A DNA stretch of 64,000 bases, from NCBI GenBank assembly GCA_045576455.1, contig JAZNGM010000004.1, positions 65,237 to 129,236 on the forward strand, given 5' to 3'. The position numbers and the translations under genes were made by a program. The notes beneath the pieces were generated by a model. That model worked only from the letters and a program-made list of their open reading frames with translations, was not told the DNA's origin and searched no databases. This DNA is from RGIG4034 sp045576455 (GTDB lineage Bacteria > Bacillota > Clostridia > Lachnospirales > Lachnospiraceae). Positions 34,241-44,020 of the stretch are shown here, in pieces (positions within the stretch are counted from its first letter, which is position 1; the number at the start of each line of letters is the position of its first letter).

Positions 34241-36755
34241 TAGTAGCCTCCATCATTGTTAGAATTTTACTTACCGTTTCAATAGCGTTTTCCGTCTCAA
34301 GATTTATAATCTGAATTTCCAGTTCATCCACCAGTTTCTGGACCGGTTCATCATACTGATACTTCTTCACTTCATTACTTACATAATCAGCCGTCGCATA
34401 ATCTTCATTATTCAGACTTGCCATAAGCATATTGAAATAGGAAATTACCAATTCTTTATTATCAATAGGTATTTTCTCTTCCTTTGGTACTATCGTAGAA
34501 ATACGTTCTTTATGTTTTGCTATCTCCTGCAATAATACGGGATGAAGCAGTTTAATCTTCTCCACATCACCTTCTGATGCTGCGACTTCCAGCAAACGGG
34601 CAAGCTTGGATAAAAGCAGTGCACCTACCGTAGCGGCTGTACTCTTTAAGGCATGTACCTCTATGCGGTACAAACGCAACGTATCTTCCTGTGTAATGGC
34701 ATCAATGTAAATTGACAACTTATTACTTATGGCATCAAACGAATTATACAAGGTAATCAATGTGTCACGGATAAGCCCGTCATTAAGCAAAAGACGTCTC
34801 GCATATTCAAAATCAAATTCATCTAATTCCGGTAATGCCTCTTCCTCCTTATGTGCTTCCGTTTCCTGAGAAGCTGTAAGGGTAGCATTCGTTTCTACCG
34901 ACTTACGCATTTCCTCCGGCATATACTTAATAATCATATCATCAAGTTTTTCCGGAATAATCGGTTTTGTTAAGAAGTCATCAAAGCCTTCTTTTAAATA
35001 TTCCTCCCTTGCGCCGGTTATTGCATTAGCTGTCAGCATAATAACAGGAACATTCTCACCCAGGTGTTGTTCCTTCATATGATGCAACGTCTCAATACCA
35101 TCCATTACCGGCATCATATGATCAAGGAAAATAATATCAAAGGATTCCTCTTTCAAAATATCAAGACATTCCTGTCCGCTTGCCGCTTCACGTATTTGTA
35201 TCTGCGTCTGTTTCAAAAGATTTCTGAATACCTTATGATTTAACATGTTATCATCTACCACGAGCACACGTAAATCCGGTGCAACGAAGTTATTCTGATA
35301 TACATACTCTTTGCTTACTTCGTAATCTTTTGTCCTAAAATCTCCTAACGGAGCAAAGTCAATGACTTTTTGTTCAAGTTCAAAAGAGAATTCGCTGCCT
35401 TCACCATATACACTCTGCACCTTAAGCTCACTTCCCATAAGCTTAAGCAGCTGAACGGTTATACTCATACCAAGACCGGTACCTTCCACATAACGGTTTC
35501 TTGCTTCGTCAATTCTCTGGAATTCGGAAAACAGCTTACCTATATCTTCTTCCTTAATACCGATACCGGTATCTTTAACGGAATACTTAAGAACTGCCTT
35601 ATCTCCCTCCACTTCACCGGTAAGCTTCACAATAACTTTACCGCTAGGTGTATATTTAACCGCATTGGTTAAAAGATTGGTGAGCACCTGACGTATACGG
35701 ACATCATCTCCTATATATCCTGCCGGCAGGGACTCATCCACTTCAAATACCATCTCAAGTCCTTTATCTACCGCTTTTACATTAATCATATTGTATAAGT
35801 CATTCAAAAGACGGCTGAGATTATATTCGCCCTCCACGATTTCCATCTTACCGGATTCAATTTTGGAAGAATCCAGAATTTCGTTAATAATACTTAACAA
35901 TGTATTCGCAGAGCTCTTTATATCAATTGCATATTTTTTCGTTTCATTTTCTGCGCTTTCCCTAAGAATCATCTCGTTCATTCCAAGCACCGCGTTAATC
36001 GGTGTTCTTATCTCGTGAGACATCTTCGTTAAGAAACGGGATTTTGCAAGGTTAGCTTCTTCAGCCGCTTCCTTAGCTCTTTCAAGTTCCTGTGAAAGCT
36101 GTGCTTTTTCAAGACTTCCGTTAATAAGTGTATATATATTGTTACATACAAAAGTACAGGCGATAAAAATAAGACATCGCGGGAACGCATAGTACAATCC
36201 CAATGTAACCATAGGATTGGGGTTTATTTCCCTTAAAATAAATTCGTTATCCACAATATATGACACGATGGATTTGCTGGTTAATACCGTCATGTTGGCA
36301 TCACACAAACCAAAATAATAACCACCGTATACAACCGTTATGGTACTGACTACCGTAAGCACATATACATAATTCATCACCTTTTTGGATGAATACAAAA
36401 TAGCATACATAAACGGTAAAATACTCAGCAAGATTGCATGATATGTAAGGAACATTCCTATTACCGTATAGACCATTATGATAGCCAAAAGAATAAAATA
36501 CTTCGACTTAGCATGCGATAACGAAATGTTTTTGGCAATTATCATGGATGTAACATAAATTACAAACGAAATTGCATAACCGGTGTACATTAACTTTGAA
36601 TCGATAATAAAAATATCCAGTATATTAAGGATTAAAACAATGGTAAAAATAATAAACGATAATGTATAACAACGTAGCACATACCGGTTAGCTATTTTCT
36701 CTTTATCCTTAACATATTCCGTTATATCCCTGTTTGATATCTTTTCCTTTTTCAT
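34233..36755 (-). CDS. Hybrid sensor histidine kinase (membrane, HisKA, HATPase, REC, HPt)
   Basis: 840 aa from the ATG at 36755, which follows AGGTGGG; the reading from 36815 is rejected. Six to seven membrane helices occupy residues 25-215. HisKA carries His247 in MSHEIRTPINAVLGM; the HATPase has NLLTNAVKYT, DTGIGI and GTGLGMS; a receiver has VLVVDDN and IIFLDHMMP; a C-terminal HPt has EVHALKSTAATVG. Between membrane and HisKA is a short coiled coil (ERAKEAAEEANLAKSRF). Architecture is parallel to the kinase at 6-8 kb. The adjacent tandem receiver is its probable output. Confidence 0.92.
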   Translation of the reverse strand: MKKEKISNRDITEYVKDKEKIANRYVLRCYTLSFIIFTIVLILNILDIFIIDSKLMYTGYAISFVIYVTSMIIAKNISLSHAKSKYFILLAIIMVYTVIGMFLTYHAILLSILPFMYAILYSSKKVMNYVYVLTVVSTITVVYGGYYFGLCDANMTVLTSKSIVSYIVDNEFILREINPNPMVTLGLYYAFPRCLIFIACTFVCNNIYTLINGSLEKAQLSQELERAKEAAEEANLAKSRFLTKMSHEIRTPINAVLGMNEMILRESAENETKKYAIDIKSSANTLLSIINEILDSSKIESGKMEIVEGEYNLSRLLNDLYNMINVKAVDKGLEMVFEVDESLPAGYIGDDVRIRQVLTNLLTNAVKYTPSGKVIVKLTGEVEGDKAVLKYSVKDTGIGIKEEDIGKLFSEFQRIDEARNRYVEGTGLGMSITVQLLKLMGSELKVQSVYGEGSEFSFELEQKVIDFAPLGDFRTKDYEVSKEYVYQNNFVAPDLRVLVVDDNMLNHKVFRNLLKQTQIQIREAASGQECLDILKEESFDIIFLDHMMPVMDGIETLHHMKEQHLGENVPVIMLTANAITGAREEYLKEGFDDFLTKPIIPEKLDDMIIKYMPEEMRKSVETNATLTASQETEAHKEEEALPELDEFDFEYARRLLLNDGLIRDTLITLYNSFDAISNKLSIYIDAITQEDTLRLYRIEVHALKSTAATVGALLLSKLARLLEVAASEGDVEKIKLLHPVLLQEIAKHKERISTIVPKEEKIPIDNKELVISYFNMLMASLNNEDYATADYVSNEVKKYQYDEPVQKLVDELEIQIINLETENAIETVSKILTMMEATNE

Positions 36756-36860
36756 ACGTATTCCCACCTCATATGACACACTGTTTGTTAACAACAACAA
36801 GAAATGCATATACATAATTAATTATAACAGATTTCTGCAATAATGCCACTATAATTATTA

Positions 36861-38018
36861 TCATTCCTTAAACGCATCATAGATTACCTTACCGTCAATT
36901 ATGGTATACAAAGTTTTTGTAAAAATATCCATCGGATTGCCGGAAAATACTGCTATATCGGCATGTTTTCCTTTTTTTATGCTGCCCACCATATCATCTA
37001 CCCGCAATATGCGTGCGGCATTAATGGTAATGGCTTTTAATCCCTCCTCCATCGGCAGACCATATTTCACCGCAAGAGCGGCACAAACCGGAAGATACTG
37101 GATCAATGCTACCGGGTGATCTGTTGTAACAGAAAAAAGAATCCCTTTTTCATGCAGTATTTTACAGGTGTTAAAATTTTTATTCTGTACCTCAAGCTTG
37201 GAACGGGAAGTAAGTGTCGTCCCGCTGATTACCGGGAAGCCGGAAGCCTTAATATCGTCTGCAATTAAATGGCCTTCTGTACCGTGATCAATAGTAATAT
37301 CTATATCAAATTCTTTGGCTATACGTATTGCCGTCAAAATATCATCTGCCCGATGTGCATGCGCCTTTAAGGGTATTTTTCTATCCAGCACCAAAAGCCA
37401 TGGTTCCATCTCAAAATCTTCTTCTTTTAACATCCCTTTTTCTTTATTCTCTTTATACCGTTTTGCACTAAAGAGAGTACTTCGAAGCAATGCAGCTATC
37501 CCCATTCTTGTCGAAGGATATTGATCCTTATTACCATAGCTTGTCTTAGGATTCTCGCCAAAAGCCACTTTCATTGCCGCCGGATTTTTAATAACCATAT
37601 GGTCAACGCAGCGCCCCTGCGTTTTCATAACCAGAAATTGTCCACCGACTACATTGGCACTGCCGGGCCCTACCATTACAGACGTAATTCCCGCCTGGAT
37701 TGCATCATGAAATGCCGGGTCCATCGGATTAATTGCATCAATGGCACGTAGCGTTGCTGTTGCAGGCACCGTTGTTTCATTACAATCATCCGCAATACTG
37801 CCCCATTTTTCCTCTGTTATTCCTATATGGGCATGTGTTTCAATTAGTCCGGGCATTACCCATGCCCCTTTAACATCCAACACTTCTTCTGTTACATCCT
37901 CATTATTGAATGCAGACATATCCCCCACTTCTTCAATGAATTTCCCCTTGGTATGCACGTAACCACATTCCAGTGTTTTGCCTTCCATTGTTAAGATTTT
38001 TCCGTTTATAATAAACAT
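36861..38018 (-). CDS. Amidohydrolase (imidazolonepropionase-like metal-dependent hydrolase)
   Basis: 385 aa TIM-barrel amidohydrolase. Metal motif VMPGLIETHAHIGI (HxH), a later HAHRADD and DHGTEGHL with His ligands, SVTTDHPVA with the catalytic Asp, and the C-terminal KKGKHADIAVFSGNP that closes the beta sandwich. The ATG at 38018 is 8 bases after GGAG; a GTG at 38027 overlaps that ribosome site and is rejected. The ribosome site itself is buried in an 18-bp hairpin. The substrate is unknown; a cyclic amide or dipeptide is typical for this subgroup. Confidence 0.88.
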   Translation of the reverse strand: MFIINGKILTMEGKTLECGYVHTKGKFIEEVGDMSAFNNEDVTEEVLDVKGAWVMPGLIETHAHIGITEEKWGSIADDCNETTVPATATLRAIDAINPMDPAFHDAIQAGITSVMVGPGSANVVGGQFLVMKTQGRCVDHMVIKNPAAMKVAFGENPKTSYGNKDQYPSTRMGIAALLRSTLFSAKRYKENKEKGMLKEEDFEMEPWLLVLDRKIPLKAHAHRADDILTAIRIAKEFDIDITIDHGTEGHLIADDIKASGFPVISGTTLTSRSKLEVQNKNFNTCKILHEKGILFSVTTDHPVALIQYLPVCAALAVKYGLPMEEGLKAITINAARILRVDDMVGSIKKGKHADIAVFSGNPMDIFTKTLYTIIDGKVIYDAFKE

Positions 38019-38075
38019 ATAAGACACTCCATTATGAAAATATTTATCATTCTTTCCATAATAGGAGTGTCTTAT
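38019..38075 (-). promoter_or_regulatory. Long hairpin covering the amidohydrolase ribosome site
   Basis: ATAAGACACTCC (38019-38030) pairs perfectly with GGAGTGTCTTAT (38064-38075), then ATTATG pairs with CATAAT after a one-base bulge: 18 bp, 20-base loop. The GGAG used by the amidohydrolase (38030-38027) is inside the stem, directly before its ATG. There is no T-run, which argues against a plain terminator. Confidence 0.7.
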
Positions 38076-38097
38076 TCAAGATTACTATTTTGTATTA

Positions 38098-38595
38098 CTA
38101 CTTTATATATTGGGAAAGCTCCTTTTCCCACGCTTGAAATAACATATCAAAACTGTATCTTGCATTTAAAGGACTGGTAGACGGCAAACCGGCAATTTTT
38201 ATTTTCGTTTCTTTTTCAACATACTTTTCATAAATTTGCAGTGCCTTTGTCCCATTCGCGTATATAGCTTCAATCTGACTTTCCCGTAATACTTTTGAGA
38301 AATCATTAACCACTATGTTTTTTATACTGCTGTCAGCCGATCCTATTATTTCACAAGTATCAATTACATCCCACAAAGCTATGCCGTTATTAAGAAGCAA
38401 TTCCTTTTTCTGTTTAACCGTTTCAGGAATTCCGCTTTGGCATAATCCGGCAATTACCTTCCAAAAACGGTTTTGAGGATGTCCATAATAAAATCCGCTT
38501 TCGCAGCTTTTTATGGACGGCGCAGTTCCCAAAATAAGTATTTTTGATTTTTTATCATACACAGGTTGAAACGCCCTACTTTTTCTGACTTCCAT
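38098..38595 (-). CDS. Uracil/hypoxanthine-DNA glycosylase (family 6-like)
   Basis: 165 aa UDG-superfamily base-excision enzyme, of the type annotated as DNA-deoxyinosine glycosylase. Motif 1 region ILGTAPSIKSCESGFYYGHPQNRFW and motif 2 GLPSTSPLNARYS are characteristic; the family 6 enzymes excise hypoxanthine left by adenine deamination. No Fe-S cysteine set as in families 4 and 5. GGGGAACAGAT precedes the ATG. It lies 19 bases after the beta-helix gene and is probably co-transcribed. Confidence 0.87.
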   Translation of the reverse strand: MEVRKSRAFQPVYDKKSKILILGTAPSIKSCESGFYYGHPQNRFWKVIAGLCQSGIPETVKQKKELLLNNGIALWDVIDTCEIIGSADSSIKNIVVNDFSKVLRESQIEAIYANGTKALQIYEKYVEKETKIKIAGLPSTSPLNARYSFDMLFQAWEKELSQYIK

Positions 38596-38614
38596 ATCTG
38601 TTCCCCAAATTTTA

Positions 38615-40357
38615 TCAGTAACCGTATTCCGGATACTCGGTTATTTCCTCAAAATTGCAATCCTCCGTAATAATATCCTCTACAAAATACCATGTGTTGG
38701 ATTCCTCTTGTCCGAAAGTACACCTATAAAAAGCCAACTCTGCCATTCCGTTATTTTCAAAATACCCCCCAAAGAATGAGTCTTTCAAAACGCAATCAAC
38801 AAATACAAACTGACCATATTCAGCTACTATTCCTATTGGTGCCAAGGAGCAGTCACGGATAACACTATTGTATACATACAGACCGGTTGTATCGCCCTTT
38901 ACATCTATACCAATATAACCACAGCCAAAAATATCCATATTTTCAAGCCTTATGCCGTAAGCGTCTTTTATGTTTAACACATTTCCAGTGCAGTCCCCAT
39001 ATTCTGTATGTCCCATTGACATATTGGCCAAAGCAATTCCGGTACAGTCTTCGATATTAAACACCGTAGCATATCTTGGCTCGACCACTATCTGTGTATC
39101 CATATTAGTGGCACCCTGTCCGATTAATGCCAAACCATTCGCATTTCTTATAACAAGCTCCACCCCGTCAAAACAGTCCCTAAGCTGTGCATACGGATGT
39201 TTATCGTTCCAATCCACACCTTCCTGCTGCCACACATTTTCGATGTATTCGCTTAGATTATAATATCCCGGTGCGATATAAATAGTTGTGTCCGGAGCAA
39301 TAGCATTAAGCAATTCCTCCGTCGTTTTTACGGTTACTATCTTACGGCTGATGGCTTCGCTGAATTTACAATTATCCTTAAACACAATACCGCCGTCATA
39401 TATTGTTGCTGCCAGTGCCTGCGTTTCCGTTACGCCAAAAGTACATTCATCAAAACTTATATAGCTGCTGTTGCCGTCTGAAATCATTACTTCCATAGGG
39501 GCATTATCGTAAAAATTGCAGTCTTCAAATCCCATATTGCATGCACTCACGCAAATCAGATCATAGCCTTCACAGTTTTTCACATCGCAGTTTTGAAACA
39601 GGAAGCCATTGCAATAGTTCATATTAATCGCTCCGCTTGAACATTCCCTGATTACACTATCTTGCATCAAAAGGTTCTGCGTATGGTCGGCATTAATTCC
39701 ATAAGTACCACATCCATATAAATCTAAAGAATTCAAGATAATGTTGGTAGAATTGTTAAACTCGAGCACCTCACCGGCGCACTCGCCTTGCTCCACTGTA
39801 TGTCCGATAACCAAATTTTTCAGCACTATGTTACTGCAACCTTCAAAACGCAATACATCGGCATAACGTGATTCCACTACAATTTCCGTACGTTCACCGT
39901 CTTTACCCCGAATGATAAGACCATCCACGTTCATAATAACGGCTTCTTTTCCATCGTATGTCTCAAGGATATCCACATGCTCCGGATTACCTACTGCCGT
40001 AGTCCGTTTCATAATACCTGAAAGATTATATACGCCCGGCTCAAGAATGATTTCTGCTCCCGGTGCTATGGCATCCAGCAATTCTTTTGCTGTTTTTACA
40101 TATATAACCCCCTCTTCAATAACCTCATCCCCACCGGCATTATCTTCGGAATTATCTCCGGTATTATCTCCGGCATTATCCTGTTGCTGATTATCGGTTG
40201 TTTCCTTATCTTTTGTGTCATCCTCATTATTGTCCGATACAACCTTATCATTTATATCTGTTTCTACATCCTTTTTCGTGCCACAGCCCCATAAAGCAAG
40301 CGTACAAAATGTGACACACAAGATTTCTGTTAATAATTTCTTTCCCCTCTTTTTCAT
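38615..40357 (-). CDS. Exported lipoprotein with duplicated right-handed beta-helix
   Basis: 580 aa from the ATG at 40357 (AAAAGGAC upstream). The signal peptide ends in a LALWGC lipobox (mature Cys about 25). A low-complexity linker rich in D, N, G and E (residues about 35-80, GDN/GDNSEDN repeats) leads to two homologous halves: each starts VKTxxELLxAIAP...I.PGxYNLS and continues with pectate-lyase-like coil turns containing I-x-L-x-x-L and paired Cys. It is a surface-anchored beta-helix; carbohydrate binding or lysis is possible but no catalytic residues are certain. Confidence 0.75.
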   Translation of the reverse strand: MKKRGKKLLTEILCVTFCTLALWGCGTKKDVETDINDKVVSDNNEDDTKDKETTDNQQQDNAGDNTGDNSEDNAGGDEVIEEGVIYVKTAKELLDAIAPGAEIILEPGVYNLSGIMKRTTAVGNPEHVDILETYDGKEAVIMNVDGLIIRGKDGERTEIVVESRYADVLRFEGCSNIVLKNLVIGHTVEQGECAGEVLEFNNSTNIILNSLDLYGCGTYGINADHTQNLLMQDSVIRECSSGAINMNYCNGFLFQNCDVKNCEGYDLICVSACNMGFEDCNFYDNAPMEVMISDGNSSYISFDECTFGVTETQALAATIYDGGIVFKDNCKFSEAISRKIVTVKTTEELLNAIAPDTTIYIAPGYYNLSEYIENVWQQEGVDWNDKHPYAQLRDCFDGVELVIRNANGLALIGQGATNMDTQIVVEPRYATVFNIEDCTGIALANMSMGHTEYGDCTGNVLNIKDAYGIRLENMDIFGCGYIGIDVKGDTTGLYVYNSVIRDCSLAPIGIVAEYGQFVFVDCVLKDSFFGGYFENNGMAELAFYRCTFGQEESNTWYFVEDIITEDCNFEEITEYPEYGY

Positions 40358-40377
40358 GTCCTTTTCTCCCCTCATGT

Positions 40378-42723
40378 CTATTTTAAAATGCTGCAAGAAT
40401 TCTGTGGCTTAACTTTAGCCTCAGCGGCTTCAAGCGATTCGTATCCATATAATCTTGCCGTATTCTTCATGGTTTCATATGCAAGATTCTTGCCTTCCCG
40501 CACTAAGCCCTCAATAAATCTGCCGTACAAAATAAACGTTTCTTCACTATATGTTCCGAGTTCGCCTCTTAAATAAGTTTCATACGAAGTATTGTAAGCG
40601 GTATCCTCATAGGTATGGATACTTCTTGCATTATTTGCCATCTTCGGATATTGCTTGGAAAACTCCTCCATCCAAGAAACCTGAATCTTTATAATTGCTT
40701 CCGCAATGGCAATACGCTCATTACTTCTTACCGGCAGACTGTTTTTAAGGGTTTCATATTGTTTGGGTGCCGTGCTCTGCATCATTCTTGCATATTTTTC
40801 CGTAATAAGATTCCACCCTTTTTCTTCTGCAGAAAGCAAATCATTATAATAGCTTTGAAGCAGTTCTTCATTCCATGTAAGATACTGGCTTTTACGCATT
40901 ATACTAAAGGTTCCGAAATCATCCTGGCAGCTCGCCCGTCCGCCTTCATTTTGAACCTTGTCAAATTGCTTCCACTCTAAATCAACTACTTTATCAATCA
41001 TCGGTTTTACTCCCTCTAAAATCTGACCAATGTATAATTCCAAAAAAGGATCGTTACCGTCTACAAGCTTCTGCTCCTTTAATTTTTGTAACAGCTCTTT
41101 CGCTAACAGTTCCAGTAACAAAACACCTTTATCACGGACATTAAGCTGAGCCGCACTATATGTTACACCTTTCCATGCTTCTTTCTGTATTGGAAGGCAC
41201 ATAAGTTCCTCACATATCCACAGCAATTCCGATACGGTATGAAGCTCCTCCAGTCCCTTTTTCTTCCACTTATAATACGGTGTATATTTTTTATTCAGTA
41301 CGTAAGCAATATCCATTGCCGCTTCGACGGCTTTAGATATACATTGTGCTGCCGTCAGATAATCATTTCTTGCCATCATCCTTGCATAATTGCACTGGGC
41401 ATATTGGGAAAATTCATGCAGTAAATTGGCAAGTTTTTTACGTAAGATTTCTTCCGGATAGTAGGCTAACAGTTCCTCTCTTTTCTTTGAGAATATTCCC
41501 AAATCATCCCTGAACACCGCGCCGTTTACCTGTTCACTAAGCTTTATTTCTTCTTCATAAGTTTTGTAAAAATCATCAATACAGAAGACTCCGCGTCTTG
41601 TCATAAGGAATCGGTTTTCATCCGTTTTACGCTCCGTATCCGCCGTACTGTTAATATCCTTAATCAGCTTTTCATATGCCGCCTGCAGCTCTGCCCCTAT
41701 CTTTTGATAGTCCTGTCTTGTAAGCCACATACAAAAGCCGGGTGCATAATCATGATCCGCCGATATTTCATCATCAAAGCCAAAACAATCAGAACCTTCT
41801 CCCACCATTCCTACAGCAATGCGCTTTTCATAGCCGGGAAAACTTTCCTTAATCATTGCCACGCCGTATTGCTCATAAAAGTCCCTGCTTTTTTCCAAAT
41901 TCTTAGTCCACTTACGGGCTTGTCTGATTTTCTTATCAGCCGTTTCATATTTTTCCAATACACGGTAATAAGCATCTGTTTTTCCGGTATGAAGCAGTAT
42001 TTCCACAAGACCCTTTTGATAATATACTTTTGCTTCCTGATAATTCTCTGAAGCGATATGGTAATCTCCCATTGCAACGAGGGCTGCCCCGTAATGAAAG
42101 TCCCGTTCACCATCTTCTGCAAAAACTGCTATCGCTTCCTTTAAACACTGATATGCCTCATCAAAACAAGTATCTTCTGATAACTGCATTAAGGAATTAG
42201 CAAGATTTGTCCGTGTACTTGCCTTTTGTATCTTGGCACTTTCAATCGCATCGATTATAACAAGGGCTTTCCGAAGCATGGCAACCGACTTTTCATACTC
42301 CTTTTTTTCCTGATACAAAAGTCCCCAGTTATTATATAAGCTTGCCCAAAGATAGTCTCCTTTTTCAAGGCATACTTCATAGGTAGCTTCTATAAGCCTG
42401 AAGGTTTCCTCCGCCTCTTCTAAAAGGCCGAACGCACGGTATGCATTCGCAATGTTTTGCAGGGAAGTTGCATAACTGTTAGTTCCCTGAAGCTGCATAT
42501 TATTAAGAAGTTCCAATAACCTTCCGCAATAAGTAAGTGCTTTCTCTTTCTGTGAAGTGTCGCGGCACAAACCTATCATTTCATTAAGGAGGGTAATAAT
42601 CGCCCCATCATCCTTCTGTGATACGGCCTCCGCTATTTTTGCATACAGATACTCTTCAATTTGCACCAAAGTATATGTGCCAAACATGCTGTCATATTGT
42701 GTAAGTACTTCTTTTATATCCAT
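40378..42723 (-). CDS. TPR-DUF4037-DUF4125 fusion protein
   Basis: 781 aa cytoplasmic. Residues 1-265 form TPR-like helical repeats (YNNWGLLYQEKKEYEKSVAML, then YGAALVAMGDYHIASENYQEAKVYYQ; abridged). The centre holds GEGSDCFGFDDEISADHDY, typical of DUF4037, a nucleotidyltransferase-like fold with acidic metal residues. The C-terminal 200 residues hold DKVQNEGGRASCQDDFGTFS and ITEKYARMM, typical of DUF4125. No function is established for either DUF. GAGGGTAAGC precedes the ATG. It precedes the beta-helix lipoprotein gene by 20 bases. Confidence 0.82.
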   Translation of the reverse strand: MDIKEVLTQYDSMFGTYTLVQIEEYLYAKIAEAVSQKDDGAIITLLNEMIGLCRDTSQKEKALTYCGRLLELLNNMQLQGTNSYATSLQNIANAYRAFGLLEEAEETFRLIEATYEVCLEKGDYLWASLYNNWGLLYQEKKEYEKSVAMLRKALVIIDAIESAKIQKASTRTNLANSLMQLSEDTCFDEAYQCLKEAIAVFAEDGERDFHYGAALVAMGDYHIASENYQEAKVYYQKGLVEILLHTGKTDAYYRVLEKYETADKKIRQARKWTKNLEKSRDFYEQYGVAMIKESFPGYEKRIAVGMVGEGSDCFGFDDEISADHDYAPGFCMWLTRQDYQKIGAELQAAYEKLIKDINSTADTERKTDENRFLMTRRGVFCIDDFYKTYEEEIKLSEQVNGAVFRDDLGIFSKKREELLAYYPEEILRKKLANLLHEFSQYAQCNYARMMARNDYLTAAQCISKAVEAAMDIAYVLNKKYTPYYKWKKKGLEELHTVSELLWICEELMCLPIQKEAWKGVTYSAAQLNVRDKGVLLLELLAKELLQKLKEQKLVDGNDPFLELYIGQILEGVKPMIDKVVDLEWKQFDKVQNEGGRASCQDDFGTFSIMRKSQYLTWNEELLQSYYNDLLSAEEKGWNLITEKYARMMQSTAPKQYETLKNSLPVRSNERIAIAEAIIKIQVSWMEEFSKQYPKMANNARSIHTYEDTAYNTSYETYLRGELGTYSEETFILYGRFIEGLVREGKNLAYETMKNTARLYGYESLEAAEAKVKPQNSCSILK

Positions 42724-42743
42724 ATGCTTACCCTCGTTGATTT

Positions 42744-43922
42744 TTATATAAGTCCTGACCAGATAATATTTTGTGCATTATAAAGCGGTTCAGCAACCCA
42801 ATCCACTTTATTAAACGGTACATACCATGCCACTGCCAGCTGTTCCACAGGATCGATATCAAGCGAACAGGTACCGGAACCCTCATGCATATAAGTACCA
42901 TAAGAATAGGTATGTGCATGTCCTCTCCGCATATCAAATCCCAAGCCATAACCTCTGTCCGGTTCATTAGCGCCCCAGCAATAATCCGGCACATTATGTA
43001 ACTGGTATGAAGTCATCTTCTCGATACATTTTCTTCCGAGAATGCGGACATCGCCCAATCTTCCGTTCCCTAACATCATATGGGCGAAATGCATCAAATC
43101 GTTCGTGGTTGAATAAAGACCACCGCCCGTTGACGGTATTTTTTCAAAGACAGTACCCTCATTCCCGCTCTTTTGCCCATTGATAATTTTATCCAATTTC
43201 TTTTTATGTCTTTCACCGGTTACAAAAGCACGTTTTGCCATATCCACGGTTGGTTCAAATGCCGTATCTGTCATGCCAAGCGGTCTGATTATATGATCCA
43301 TAATATAATCATTGGCAAACTGACCACTTACCCTTGTAATAATCTCACCTAAAATAATAAAGCCAATAGAGCTATACTGCCATCGGGTGCCAACTTCTCC
43401 TCTTAAGCCACCCGATATAAGCGGCGTTATCCAGTCAAAATCACCCTTCTTGTCCCAAAGGTCGTATGCATCATCAAAAAGATCCCATCCGTGTTTCGGT
43501 GCCACCTCCGGAAAACATCCGCTGTCCGGACAGATTCCTGATGTGTGGGTAAGGATATGATGTATTTTTATCTTATTAAAAGGGGGTTGCTTAAACTGTG
43601 GTAATATTTCCGAAACATCCGTATCCAGTCTTATAAGTCCCTCTTCCACAAGCTGTAACAATGCAACCGTAGCTATCGGTTTTGTAATGGAGGCAATTTT
43701 AAAAACAGTATCCGGAAGCATCTTTTTCTCTTCCATGCTGCTTCCTCTTCCCATACTGGCATTAGCTATTATCTTGCCTTTGTGTGAAATGGTGTACTCT
43801 GCACCATATATAATTTCCTTATCAATCAGTTTCTCAAAATGCCTGTGCAATACATCAAGCCTGCTGCTGTCAAATCCGGTTTCTTCCGGGACACAATCCG
43901 CTTTTCCAAAAATAACTTCCAT
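42744..43922 (-). CDS. Serine hydrolase, class C beta-lactamase-like
   Basis: 392 aa penicillin-binding-protein-like esterase/peptidase (beta-lactamase family). The SxxK motif is FKIASITKPIATVALL; the second motif is YSSIGFIILGEII (Tyr-Ser-Ser rather than Tyr-x-Asn); the third region is MHEGSGTCSL. There is no signal peptide, so it is cytoplasmic or non-classically exported, and probably not an antibiotic resistance enzyme. GGAGGAAATTCT precedes the ATG. It lies 20 bases before the TPR-DUF4037 gene and 98 after the beta-galactosidase. Confidence 0.85.
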   Translation of the reverse strand: MEVIFGKADCVPEETGFDSSRLDVLHRHFEKLIDKEIIYGAEYTISHKGKIIANASMGRGSSMEEKKMLPDTVFKIASITKPIATVALLQLVEEGLIRLDTDVSEILPQFKQPPFNKIKIHHILTHTSGICPDSGCFPEVAPKHGWDLFDDAYDLWDKKGDFDWITPLISGGLRGEVGTRWQYSSIGFIILGEIITRVSGQFANDYIMDHIIRPLGMTDTAFEPTVDMAKRAFVTGERHKKKLDKIINGQKSGNEGTVFEKIPSTGGGLYSTTNDLMHFAHMMLGNGRLGDVRILGRKCIEKMTSYQLHNVPDYCWGANEPDRGYGLGFDMRRGHAHTYSYGTYMHEGSGTCSLDIDPVEQLAVAWYVPFNKVDWVAEPLYNAQNIIWSGLI

Positions 43923-44020
43923 AGAATTTCCTCCGTTTCATATATTTCCATTAACAATATAAATTAGTATAACAGTATTCGCTTGATATTTTGCGCGAAA
44001 ATATGTAAGTGTACAACTTT

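Noticed and set aside
38019..38075. Terminator for the DNA glycosylase gene
   Set aside because: No T-run follows the stem on the minus strand, and the stem ends at the next gene's ribosome site; kept as a regulatory candidate instead.
40130..40210. Short direct repeats that look array-like
   Set aside because: They are the coding repeats of the Asp/Asn/Gly linker in the beta-helix lipoprotein, not CRISPR.
42744..43922. Beta-lactam resistance gene
   Set aside because: No signal peptide and a changed second motif; it fits the broad serine hydrolase family.
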